From contig BQKZ01000351.1 of the NCBI GenBank assembly GCA_036244855.1, positions 117,223 through 181,222 on the forward strand: DNA of 64,000 nucleotides, written 5' to 3'. Source of the stretch: Temnopleurus reevesii. Lineage: Eukaryota > Echinodermata > Echinoidea > Temnopleuroida > Temnopleuridae. The position numbers and the translations under genes are program-made. The notes under the pieces are model-generated. The model was given only the letters and a program-made list of their open reading frames with translations. It was not told the origin of the DNA and made no database searches. Below, piece by piece: positions 35,584-48,400 of this stretch; the stretch's first letter is position 1; the number at the start of each line of letters is the position of its first letter.

Positions 35584-36474
35584 ATTAGTTTAGGCAGGAT
35601 CCTACTCAATCCAAAAGTGTCAACACAAACGTAGCGATGCTTGGCTGCTTGCAGGCAAGGGAAGGGACATCGAGCGGTTCGGTGTTAATAGCTCAGCCGG
35701 AGTTCCCCGATGGAATTGAGACCACTTGCGCTTGATTGCACGTCTAGTCTACGATCGATTTGGAGCTTGATATTTTGAGAATCCTCCTCTTCCTCAAACT
35801 CTCAAAGCAGCCCGCCACATGATTGGCTGACTCTAATGTTTGCAATATCTGAGCATAAAATTAAGGTAATTCTGAGTCAGCGAAAATATTATTTAGTCTT
35901 GCAGATCGTGGCAGTCGTTATATGAAATTATTATTATTTTATACACTGGAGGCCGTGACCATGCTATACAGTGTGTTTTTGTAATGCTACAAAGAAACCA
36001 GTAAAAGACTAATTAGGGGAAGTCCATAGGATCAAGTGCAATATTATGATGATTAACCTCGGAGGCAGAAAATAGCTTGCGAAAATACAGAGGGATATCA
36101 GGGACGACCTTTATAATAAACACGGCCTTCGCGGAAAAGAACGACATGAGTTTTCATCAAAAGATTCAGGCCTGTAATTTTCAAACGATATAACACATCG
36201 AATACATTTCACGCTATAGTTCGTTCAGAGGAAGAACATTGCAATGGAACAAAATGATGCGACGACGAGCAGATAGCGGATGAGGCTGAGATTGCATGGT
36301 GTGGAGTTTTCTCACCAGTTGTTGTGGAGTCTATGCTGAGCGAGCCTGGGCCTTGCAGCTCCAGCTGCGGCGCTAGGAATATAAGGTCTTAAGGAGGACA
36401 TCTGTCAACCTCAAATGATTCAAACAGGAGCTTTGCAGTTCTGAATCTTGACTCATACCTAGTTGTAAATAAAA
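35584..36474. promoter_or_regulatory. Head-to-head promoter region between VRK1-like and PPP1R37 genes
   Basis: 891 bp separate the two start codons on opposite strands. On the minus strand AGCCAATCA (NF-Y/CCAAT type) lies at about 35822-35830, 240 bp upstream of the kinase ATG. The sequence around 35640-35830 and 36230-36380 is GC-richer than the rest of the window (CGATCGATT, GCGACGACGAGC, CTGCGGCGC). No clear TATA box for either gene. Transcription starts are not determinable from sequence alone. Confidence 0.55.
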
Positions 36475-39400
36475 ATGGACAATTCTGTTTCAGAAATAGG
36501 GAGTCTTGATAAAGAGACGCCGTTAACACTTCCCAGTAAAATTACCCCGGGCCAGGAAGGTAATTTGTTGACACGCCTCCCGGGTGAAGGCACACATCCG
36601 TTGTCTGATTGCGAAATGCCTCCAGCCAAGGTGGAACATTCAGCTGGAAGCAGCAGCAATGGTGAAACAGAGAGCTCAGCAGATGACCAAAATCAATCGG
36701 AAAGAAGCCCTGAATCAGAAGTACAGCAAGATGGGACTACGGCGAATCAAACGGGGAAAAAGGGTTCTGGGAGGAGAGTTTGGTTTCCGGAAGGGAGTTT
36801 AGTTAAAAGCGAACATGACCCACCAAATCCATGGATTAACGGTGAGAGATAGGATTAATTTATGTGATGATGAATCATGTTATTGGAGATCAAGTTCATG
36901 TTGTATTTTATTATTAAATGCTGAATGATATTTTTATTCTTAGTTTGATTCGATTTCACCCGACTTCACTAAAATGACAAATGAAAAAGGAACTGCTGTT
37001 ACAATGTGCATAGAGGTGTAATTAATGTTGGATACGGTACCTCCATCTTTATTCGTCTTAATTTTTGTACTTGAAAAGGGAACCCACCCTAGTGTTAGTG
37101 AATAAAAATAAGAAATGAGCAACCTGAAGATTTGTGCAAAGTGGGATGATTAGTTGAAAAATTATGAAGTCTCTGTGATACATAACTAGTTGCCTTAATT
37201 TTTTTCCCTGTCACAATATTTTTAACAACTTACACTGGTATTATTCCACAGAGTTTGGAGAGAATATGCAACTGAAAAGGTACCCTGGTACCAATACTGC
37301 ATTTAAAGATTGGTAGAAATTGACCCAAATTCTCTCTCATTGTCTAGCAATTGACATCATTATGGAGATCTTGCAGGTGTTTGCTCCAGTTTGCTAGAAA
37401 AACAGCAACATACCCAATGGCATTCGATGGTTAAAAGACTCCAAATGACCATCAAATTGCCACAAAAACTAATTAGAAGCCATTGACTCCTGATGTGTTT
37501 TTTACCTACATGTAGACCATGAGCTTCCATACCCTAAACAATAGAATAAATTGGTGCCTATTGATTTTCTATTCACAGTCACTTCCTGTGTATTATACCT
37601 GCTTGTGAACTGATCCTTCAAAACCTTTTAGGGATTTTTCATTACTTAGATGTGTTGCTTAGTTTGTTTAGTGGCTCCCCCCAAAATATTGTGAAACTTT
37701 TCATGGTACTTGAATTTCACTAATTTTTCAGAACTTAGACTAATGGGGTGTTGCTCTAAATCAACTGCAAATCAACTTCAACGTTACAAATTGTAACACA
37801 CATTTTTATTCGCGCATGGTATGTGCATTTAACAAGACGCGCATGAAACAATGATTTTGATTGGTGCGTTCCGATCAACTGCAACTTGCGATCAATTGCA
37901 ACTTTTGAGCAACACCCCCTAAGAGTTATGGGGGTTCTTCTGCAGATTACATCTTCCTCCTTCAGGGTTGGAGATTCTTGCAGACTCGTTGCAGAAAACA
38001 AAATTTTGCCTGTAAAATTATATTGAGCAAATTTTCAAAATAAATATAATCTGTAATTATGTACCCTTGATTCTCAAAAATGTGAAACAGTAATTTTTTT
38101 CGCAGCATTCAAGCTTATTGCTTACAATCAATGTACATAAATTGCACATCTGATATTGATGGGTACAGGGGTTCTTTTAGTTCATTTTAGAGAGGGTTGA
38201 TGCTGAAAGAACAATACAACTAAACATATACAGAAAACACAAATGCAAGTAGTCATGAAGAGACATGTAAGGCAATCATTTTAGAATTTCAAACATGCTT
38301 TCCATGCTTTTTTATTTTTAAGGCTGTATAATTAAAAAAAAGTTGACTAAGTAATGGTTTTGCATGTGCTTTCGTTAACTTGATATTGAATGTTCTTTGA
38401 ATAAAAAAATATTGTCAAGTCTTGCCGTAGTAAGATTTAACAAACCAAGAAGACAGCTACACATGTACATAGCTTCAGTAAATGTTAGACTTCCAAGAAT
38501 GCCAAATGCTGTTAGACTCTTGCTTTATAGTGGTCACAGGTCTATGACACATTCTTTTCTTCAGTACATGTAATCATCTTATCCTTTGGATTACCATTTA
38601 TAATCTATAGTCTGGCTTTATCTTGTGCAGTCATATGCATCAACAACAGTAAAAATTATGTAATCAGAAACAAATTTGTGAATAATGATAAATGAAATTG
38701 ACCCAAAATTAATTTCAAGTAATGATACTTATTACTGTAGCTCTGAAAGATACGCTACACTATACATGTTCCATACAGAAATAGTGGGTGATTGAGTGAG
38801 TGAGTGAATGAATGAGAGAGAAATCCCAGAGCACGACTGTAAGTGCCTTTGAATTTGCATAGCCAAGCAGTTACCTGATACGCCATGACAGATCAAGTGG
38901 TGTAACCACCTTAACCTAATGCATCTTACTCAATAGATCGTATATACCGAGCTGTCGGAAACCAAGTAATGTCATAATTCCTTTTCCCACATGTAGAATT
39001 ATATTCATTCTTCTATGTACTCTGTATACATTTTTTTATTCAAAAGTGCTGAGACCAACCTAATGTCACAGTCACACTCGACCAAAGATGTGTGAGTCAT
39101 ACATTATGGATATTTCTTCTTAAATGCTCAAACCAGATGCATTTGTACAAATGTGTAGTCCTCTTCATTTCATACTGTACATGTACAGTACATTCATCAT
39201 ACATGGAGGCCTATTGTTAGAGTTTCGCAAAGCTGTCTAGCATATTTTTATACTCTTATACCTTTCATGTACTCCCACATATATAGCATTACCAGACAAG
39301 TACATTGTAAACAGTAGGCATATGTGATGAGCCCCTGCCCCACCCCCTAAAGAGGAAAGGTGAAGGATTCCAGTGTAAACATAGGAACAGAGCAAAATAC

Positions 39401-42400
39401 AATGTATGCAGCACTTGCAGTATGTACAATGCATGTACATGTACTGGATATACGGCACATACTTGTGCTTTTGATTGAGAAAGGGGCAGAACATGGCTGG
39501 CTTAAGATAGGAACAGCTGAATAATGACAATCATTTCATCTGGTTGGTTGGTTCAAATAAATGTAGTTTGGTGTTATGGCGAATATTATTTATTCCTTTA
39601 TCCTTTTGAATGTAAAAAGTGCCCACTTGGCAACTATTGCCATGTCTGGGTATATTAGATAATTTGTCTCGCGCCTATGAATAGATGATTAGAGTCGAGA
39701 GATGGCGTGTTTAAATTCTATATTATTATTATTCTTGTTATTCACATTTGAATATGTACTCCGATTCTGTACCAGTATTCTTTACATATTATTGAATGCC
39801 CCTTATGTGCAGTGTTGTGTTAATTTACTTTCTCAGCTCACTACGTGTATGAGAAAAGAAATTACCATCATACAAGAAGTCTGTAAATCTGATTCAATAT
39901 GAAAATTAAAAAAGAATGCTGACCTGCAAATCGATTATGAATCAGAATACAGTCAAACCTGTCTGTAAAAGCCACCCAAGACAGGGAGTCAAGGTGGTCT
40001 GTATGGACAGGTGGTCTGTATGGACAGGTGGTCACTAAAGCAAGTTTAACTTTATTGTATACTTTCTTAGTAAAATTCACGATCTGCCCAAGATGACATC
40101 TACATCTATATCTATACCTATGTACTGAACATGTACTTCAGAACTGAACATGTAGGCCTGCATTATGGGCTGAATCATGCAGGAGCTTACATTGTTTACC
40201 CGGTCAATGCAATACACACACATATACAGGAGGTTAAATGATTTACTGAGACTAAAAAATATGTCAAAGATTAATGCTATGTACAGTATATAGAACGCTA
40301 TTATGTGTACATAGATTTCTCTGTGGTATACCATGGCATGTGAAGTCATTGATAGCATTGATCTTGCAGGAGGTCTTTAAATACTGTATTGTTTATCATT
40401 ATTAACTCATTCCACGTTTTCTTCGCGTCAATGAACATCCGTTAGCCTGTTTTCTTCGCATTTTTGCACAGAGTTCCCATACAAACATGTACACTCCCTA
40501 AACAATACAACACACAGGGGGTTTACGGGTGAACGCACAAAGAGTAAAGCTAGATATGTATCTAGTATTCTTACTACAGCTCTTAAAAAATCTGAAATAC
40601 CAGAATTTTTACCGAAAAAGGATAATGAGATCAAGCCTAAAACAGATTGTCATATTAGGAGATCGGATTAAAAGTCCAGGGGAGATTCACAAACTTGTTA
40701 GTTGTCTTTTTTGCTTTCATATGTACTTTATTTTTAGTTCCTGAGATCAAATTAAGATTTTCCTCTTTATTGGGAAAAGAAAATGAAACTACATGTACAA
40801 CATGAATTACGAAAGAGGTCAACATCAATTTTGGCCAAGGTATTAGGCTAGCAAGGAATGATTGTACAGTTCCTCGATCTTCACACACTCCATGGCAAGG
40901 TAGAGGCAGCGGCAAAGATGGCTACTTGCCAGTGATGAGCAGCTTTGCTCCCAAGAAAATTAATAATGTCTAGTTCTTGTCTGGATACCCCCATGTGTAC
41001 ATGTACAGTATTGCATTTACCTGCAAACTCTGCATCTTCTATCTGTTATCATACTGTAGATGGACACACTTCATGCTTCTACTGAACTCCTCATTTACAA
41101 TCATGTATCATTCTGGCCCTTGCCATTTCACCTGAGATTAATTTTCCCTCATTTTGAAAGGAATCCTAGTTGTAGATGCGGTTAGTTGGTAGATGTAAAT
41201 AACAGTTGTCACAGGAAAAATGATGTACTATAGGTGTGTAATAAAGTTTGCCCATGGAAATGATAATCCATTGGTCTGACACATTCATTCTTTCTGTAGG
41301 TACATAATATGGACATTTCTACCAGCCTTTTTTTTTTTTTGGGGGGGGGGGATTTTTAATACTGTAGTATCAAATTTGTATGAATTCCGGGTGAGGCATA
41401 ATGTGATTCTTGGTGCAAAGTATTATACATATTAGTTTAACCTATGAGATGTACATTTCAAACCAATATCATAAATTCCCTTTGAAGATGATGATTTTAT
41501 GCTTTCAGTAAAGTGCTATTTCTCAGCATTTTATTTTTCAAAATTGAAAGATTTGCCCCTCTTTTTTCAATATTTTTGGGCAGCAATTATCTATGATGGT
41601 ATGAACCTGTCCAGGTGAATGAACTTCGAAAATAGGCGTAAGCCATAATTTATGTTAAACTAATGCCTTTTACAGCCTATCCTTTTGGCATGCTGTGTGC
41701 ATTATGTACGCTACCTGAAAAAGAGGATAGTCATGCGCTGTGTTTATTGTAATTATCCATAATCGAAAACAGATGGTTTTGTTTGTGATTGGGAAAATAT
41801 GCTAATAGATATACATGTAATTAATAATATTCAGTTAGATCATTCCAGTAAATGCTGAAAGTGGCAAAATTTTGCACTCCTTTCTCAATTTGTACGTTGT
41901 AAACTATAATGTACTACATGTAGATGTATCTGTTTAGATAATAATATATGTATTTTTAGTAACTAAAAGAACTATTTTCTATTTCTAAATATAATACATG
42001 CATGACAAGATTGCAAAGTTTCTGGAGATATCATACATAATGTACACCCACCTTCCTCTGTGTAGAGTGTGATACATCAAAATCAGAATGGATATTTAGT
42101 TCAATAAAATATACATGATAAATCTTATTGCCAGCTGTCACGCTGTGTGTCGATCACTGTCAAATTATCCCTTGACTCCATGCATATTTAATGGTATCAG
42201 AAAATATGGGGACAGTGTTAAATCTGAACATTGAAATTTATTATGATAATTATGTTTTCAGCTGACCTGGAATTTCGACTCTTTCAAGAGAAATTTTTCT
42301 CAGATGATGTACAAGTATCCTAACCGAAAATTGTATCATTTACCCATTTTCCTTGATTCTTGATACTGTAAAAGCCAATAATTAGCATACATAAATTTTG

Positions 42401-45400
42401 GTGAAGTCATTGAATTTCAGACATTTTTATATTTACATATTAGCAGGTTATTATCACGTTTTGGAAGATCATTACACAGGTTTATGTGATTTGAAATGAT
42501 CAAAAATTCGAGTGAATCCATGGTCGCTAAATTAGCAAAAATTTCATCTTGTACAGTCTTAGCTTATTTAAATCTATGGATAACAGTTTTTCTTTTAAGA
42601 AAATACCATTATGTTTCCACCTGTCTTCAGATCTGCACAATATGTAAGCCAAACAATCCATACAACTCGGGAAATGTTTCTTTTAAACCACATGCATTGT
42701 TCTAGTTGTTTTTGAAATGCCATATTATTGATAACAGTTGATAAGAAGGGTTTGCAAGGAGGAAGACATGTTTATCTACGAAAGTACCGGTACTCCCAAG
42801 TGGTAGTGGAAGTAATAAATAGGACTTCTGGTTGGAATGTCTGTATTTATAAGTGCTTATGTCTAGAATTTCATGACATTTCTAAGCAGTATACCTTTCT
42901 CTACACTCTTATTGTCATCTGCTTTCCTTTCCTGTTCTCATCTTTCTTCCATCCCACCTGACCCACTCTCTCTCATCCTTCATCTCTGGGAATAATTTTA
43001 CTCTTCAAATTTGATTAGCAGTTTGAGAAACTCTTTTAATTGTTCACTACATAGTTCTTTGTGAAAAGTTGCAAAACAAAATATATTTTGTATGGCAATC
43101 CTGCTAAAATGCATAGCAAACTGCAATGCGATACCAGGAACATCATTACCCGCATCTAATCCCTTTTGTTGTTTATTCCTTGCAGCAAAGGAAACATGCA
43201 CTGATGAGCTTTGTGCAGCTTACCAAGCAGGCTGTGCGCAGATGAAAGTCAAACCAAGTCAGACCATCATCAGACAACTCCAGGTAAAAAAAATCCCACC
43301 TGATTTGTAATCATAATGATAATGAATACATATATAGTGCAGGCTCTGATGCTCATGGCAGTCTTTAGAAAACAATGCATTACAAAGACATAGGTGAACT
43401 CTTAAACATCTTAAAATAATACACCAGAAGTAATAAATTACATATAACTGTTAAGAAATAGATGTGTTTTTAAAAAGGCTTTGAGGGATTTATGATTCCT
43501 TCTGTATGATTCCTTCTTTCATAGTCAAGCAATAGGGATTATTAATGGGGACTTGCCCTCCTCCAGACATGCTCGTTTGTTTTGCTTAATTGCATCGGAA
43601 ATGTTCTATTGAACATGAGCATACACTTCTTTGATAGTCATTGCTAAGCTTACTGGAAAAAATGTTTGGATGCCCTCAACGGACCATCCTCTGAAAATGA
43701 CCCAACATATTCTTGATGGATTATGTGAATTGTGCTTTAAAAATAAAACAATATTAATAAAATAAACCCCAGTTTTTTCTGATCGGTCGTCACTATTAAA
43801 AAAAAAACTCATTAGAGTTCATGCAAACAATTCTTCCTTTTTTTTTGGGGGGGGGGGGCCTTATCAAGATTTAAGAAAACTGTACAATTTCATGTTTACC
43901 GAAACATATTTCTAAATTTCCTCTGTCAAACTGTCTGCTCGATTGCAGTTGATGTTATTTGGAAAGACTTGAATGTTAGTGATTCTTTAAAACCCTTTTA
44001 TTTTTTTATGCAAAGAAAAATATTGATAACCCTCAATATTTTCATTTACGTGCCCGATGGTTCAATTTTGTTGAGCCAGGCATTCGATCAAGTCGGTATG
44101 TAGGGCCCTAACCCTTATTATGTTCTAGCAGACAATACTGCAGTACAGTGCAGATAATTTTGTTCTGTTTTCAGGCATATACCATATGATCCTCTCTCTA
44201 CAAATGTTGACTTCATATGGTTCAGTATGTCAACCGAATGCACCTCACTAGCAGGTCTTTATTAATAATATTGGGCAAATATTTGCAGTGCATTATGTTG
44301 GATTGTTGGATTAACCATTTATGAAGTGGCTGATATTGGATGAATTTAATTACATGAATTCCAGTTTATGTGGGGGAAGTATTTGGCTTGTATTACATTT
44401 GTCTAATTAATTTTGTTTGCCTAGAAATTTTAGACAATCGATGGTATTGAACCATTTTTATACAGAAATACATAAACTGCTCTGTAGATTGTATCTTCCA
44501 AAATACAATCTTGTCATATTTTACCATTTTCAGTACTGTTCATAATTTATTTAATTTTTTACTGATTATCTTTCCTAAATATATGATTTTGTGTTATATT
44601 TGTGGAATATTATTCTTCTTTTCAATGCTCTTACACATCTCAGTAAAACATGTCTGTATATAGTGTGATATCACAGAATAGTGCATGGCACATCAAATTA
44701 CAGTGTAGTGTAAGCACCTGTGAAATCAAAAGTGATTTTATACTGGTATTTGATAGCTATTTATGTATGTAAGTCCCATCACTGATTTTTCTGAATCAAA
44801 GATCAAAGTGTTAAAGTTTACTTAAAGGGTATCTGAGGACAAAAGTTTTCGCTGGGGTTTTATTTTCGTTAATTTGGAGACCATGAATTCGCTAAAACTT
44901 CCATGTATTAAATGCCCATGTAATCATGTATAGTAATCTTTCAAAACACGAAAATAACAACTTGCTAGATGTATTGTGCGAAAAAGTTTGATGTTCAGTG
45001 AATTTAGTAAAAAAAAAAAAAAAATTTTTTTCAATATGTGTATCAGCCTTTACAATATATACAATTTTGTTCACCTCAGTGAGATACCCTTTAAATTTAA
45101 AAGTAATATATTGGCTATATTGTCCAATATGTTTTGCATCTTGATCCAGACTGCCCAATGCACGTTTACATCAATTGTTATACTGCTTTCTAAATCAAAT
45201 GTCATTCTCCTATCTTTCTCTTTTTGAAGACGGTGAAGGATTTCACAGTAAGAGCTGAAAGTCTGAATCTCCAAGGTAATACTTTTGTCATTGAATAGAG
45301 ATATTGATTGCTGCTGTGATGCCCAGCTATTGGGAATCACACAGTCATATAGGGGCATGCATGATGATGCATGAATACTCTCTCTTGCCTCTGGGCAGCA

Positions 45401-48400
45401 TATCACCCAACCATTTTTAAACTAACTGCAATCTTTCCCTTGCACACATTTTGGTTACACCGAATCATAATTAATATCAAAGGTATCATTATTCCCAGTC
45501 TCGATGTATTTTTCTTTTAGAGATGTTATTCATCTGTGGTTTTGTGGTGAATATGATTTATTGGCTTCTTCTTGTAAAGAAGAATATGAATAACAAAGAA
45601 ATCATTCAAAATTGAATATTCCTCTGAAATCAGGAAGCATAAAGCTTTTGAATAAATATGGTTTAGGTTCCTGTTTACTTTAATGTTCGGTGCTGTGCTT
45701 GATATTAAAAGCAAAAGAGAATGTAATTTTGGAAGGAAGATTGAGTACTGTGCACACAGAGTAACACGAGCAGATTTTGTATGTTTCTATGCTTTCGACC
45801 TTTTCTTTCAATCAATAATTCTTCACCCAGAAACAAATCATACTTGTCATCACTCACATGATTCAAAATTGGAAGTAGATTACATCAATATTTTGCTTCA
45901 TACTAAGAATTGACTATCTTTTATTTTCATTTTCATTTTGCATTCTTTTCCTTCCCTTTATTTTTCAGTTTTCTACTTTCATTTTTTAATTTGGGCAATA
46001 TTTTCATCTGTTCATGTTAGTTATGTTCCCAAGATTAAAGCATAATTCAAATGATAATAATCATAATATTAATATCAACATTTATATGATGCTTTAAACA
46101 AGTGTTTCATAGCACACATGTGGTATGTCTAACATAGTACAGGGAGAAAATTAAAAGCAACTGATAGAAATTTATACATTAAAAGCTTACTACTTGTGTG
46201 TGCTTTCAATATTAATACTTCAAAATGAAACATAAAGCTATATTGAGTTTCTGAATGGCTAATACACTTTTAAAGATTATTCACAGCATAAGTTTGAATT
46301 CATGTAAATATTTACAGCTAAACATGCTGTAACATACAGTACATTTGAGTATCAATGCACATTTTCTATCTTAACCCTGATGATAATTACTTTGAGCTTG
46401 AATCCTAATAATAGGATTATACTCGTTGATTAATAAGAGTTTTTCTGTTTTGTGGCAGATATTCCGAATAAAGAATAGGTCAAAGTCCCATTTGCTTTGT
46501 TAGACAGCTAAATATGAAAGGGTTTTATCAGTCAAAGATCTGACGGTTTCCAAAATATGCAAGATGTATGTTTTTAATGTTGAAATAAAGTACTACATCA
46601 TACTTTATGATCTCTGCAAGTCACCTTTATCAATGATTCAAATGATTGTACACTTTTGAAATCTGGAAAACAAAAAGCGAATTTTAGATTCAGATGACTC
46701 ACTTGTATTGAAAGGAAAAATACACGATGATTTATGAATTTTGACTGAATAGAGAATTTGCATTGACTTTGCACATTAAATCAAGTTTTTGAACCATTTT
46801 TGGCTTGACGATTTTTGTTTGAGAGCGCAAAAAGTTGGTCAATGCGAATTCAGTTTTGACAGTTGCGCGAGACTTGAAACAAAAAGTCTGGAAAAAAATC
46901 TTGGTGCGAGCTGTTCATGTGTCAGATTCATTGCAGAAAATCTTGAGGGGGGGGGGGGAGCCTAAAAGATCCAGTGGGATTCGAGTTAATGAATATTGAA
47001 TTTAATAGGAATCAATTACTATAAAATCTGGCAAAAACACCTACCTCTGTATGAATTAATGAATCATAAATCATGGACCATGTTCTCAAATAATTAATAT
47101 TCAGCAGAACTCAAAAACATTAATGTAATAATGAATAATAATCAAATATACCATGCACTGAGAAGTTCTAGTTGAAATTATGGATTGTGAGGTGACTGGC
47201 ATATCACTATGCCGGTCACCGAAGAATCCATAATTTCATACAGTACTTCGAAAAATGTGCATGGTATATTTGATTTATATCCTACACAAGTAAAACTGAC
47301 ATAGTAATCAAATTTATATCCTACTTGTAATCTGTCGATGAAATGAATTCTTCCAAATCATCATCATCTACGAGATTAAATCTCGGTTCATCATCGTGGC
47401 TATCGCGGTTTAGCGGGATGACGTCAGAATATATCGCGGTATTGCGGGATGACGTCAGAATATTTTTCATAACGAAAACTATTCCGAGATTGACGTCACG
47501 CCATATCCAATTAATTTCATGGTGAAATATTTTTAATCACATGACTGCTTATTGACCAATGACAATGGATACAATCTCATGAGTAGGATATAATGAATAA
47601 TATGATAAAAATGATTTTTTTAAATGAATTAAATTACATGTATAACATTTTTATTTTGATTAAACCACACAATAGTATGGAAAATATTTTGTTCCCTCTT
47701 TTTCATTCTGAAAGGGGGCTTCCTTGTAATATTCATCCTGTTTTTATGATTTGTGAATGTTTTTTGCTTCATTTAGGGGAGAAGCTAGACTTGAAAGCTG
47801 TTGAGACTTTAGAGGAGGTTTTCAAGCGGGTTCAATTCAACACTATAGATGTAGAAGGCACGTCTATGGATGATGAGGTAAGAATTATCAATGATGTTTG
47901 TATACTCAGACATATGCTTACCGTCCCAAGTTTTCAAGTATAATGGTGAGGTATGTGCATTCTTAACTTAATGCAGTTACTTTTTAGTTGATTGGTTGAA
48001 GACACAACTTGAATGTGCTAGTAAGAATTAAGCTAATTGGCTTATTAAGAACTGAGAGAACTTTATTTTTATATTATTCTCTGTGTCAAAATTTAATTTC
48101 CAGTCTTCTTTTCACAAATGTGATTTTGTTATAGAGACTCCTAATACTCTTCACGTAAGAAATAATGTTAAAAATAGCACCAATACAAAAGGTACTAAAT
48201 GGACATTTTTTTTTCACTGGAGCTTGAAACATATTGTCAATATTTGCCAGTTCTTGTTGGAATAAGACGAGACTTATTCAAGTGTTCATTAACACTCCCA
48301 CAATAGACTGGAACAGGGACTGTGGAGCTGCCCCTCCCTTTTATGGGTTAATATACACAAGCCTATAGGATTGTGTGAAAATTGTAATTTACTTTCTGCC

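Larger units (their letters stand above)
36842..43185 (+). other. PPP1R37 intron 1 (6.3 kb)
   Basis: No exon seen. Contents: a MITE at 37744, a partial CAGTCAAACC element at 39948, a T/G tract at 41328 and a dispersed repeat just before exon 2. The rest is unstructured AT-rich sequence with many TACATGTA words. Confidence 0.5.
43284..47776 (+). other. PPP1R37 introns 2 and 3 around the 46-bp exon 3
   Basis: Exon 3 (45230-45275) is tiny and easily missed; it encodes TVKDFTVRAESLNLQ. The rest holds a remnant of the 2223 element (44050-44111), a dispersed repeat (44840-45060) and the inverted-repeat elements at 47141 and 47310. Confidence 0.6.

Noticed and set aside
39868..40358. Minus-strand ORFs in PPP1R37 intron 1
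   Set aside because: They overlap the partial transposon at 39948 and AT-rich DNA; no domain or splice context.
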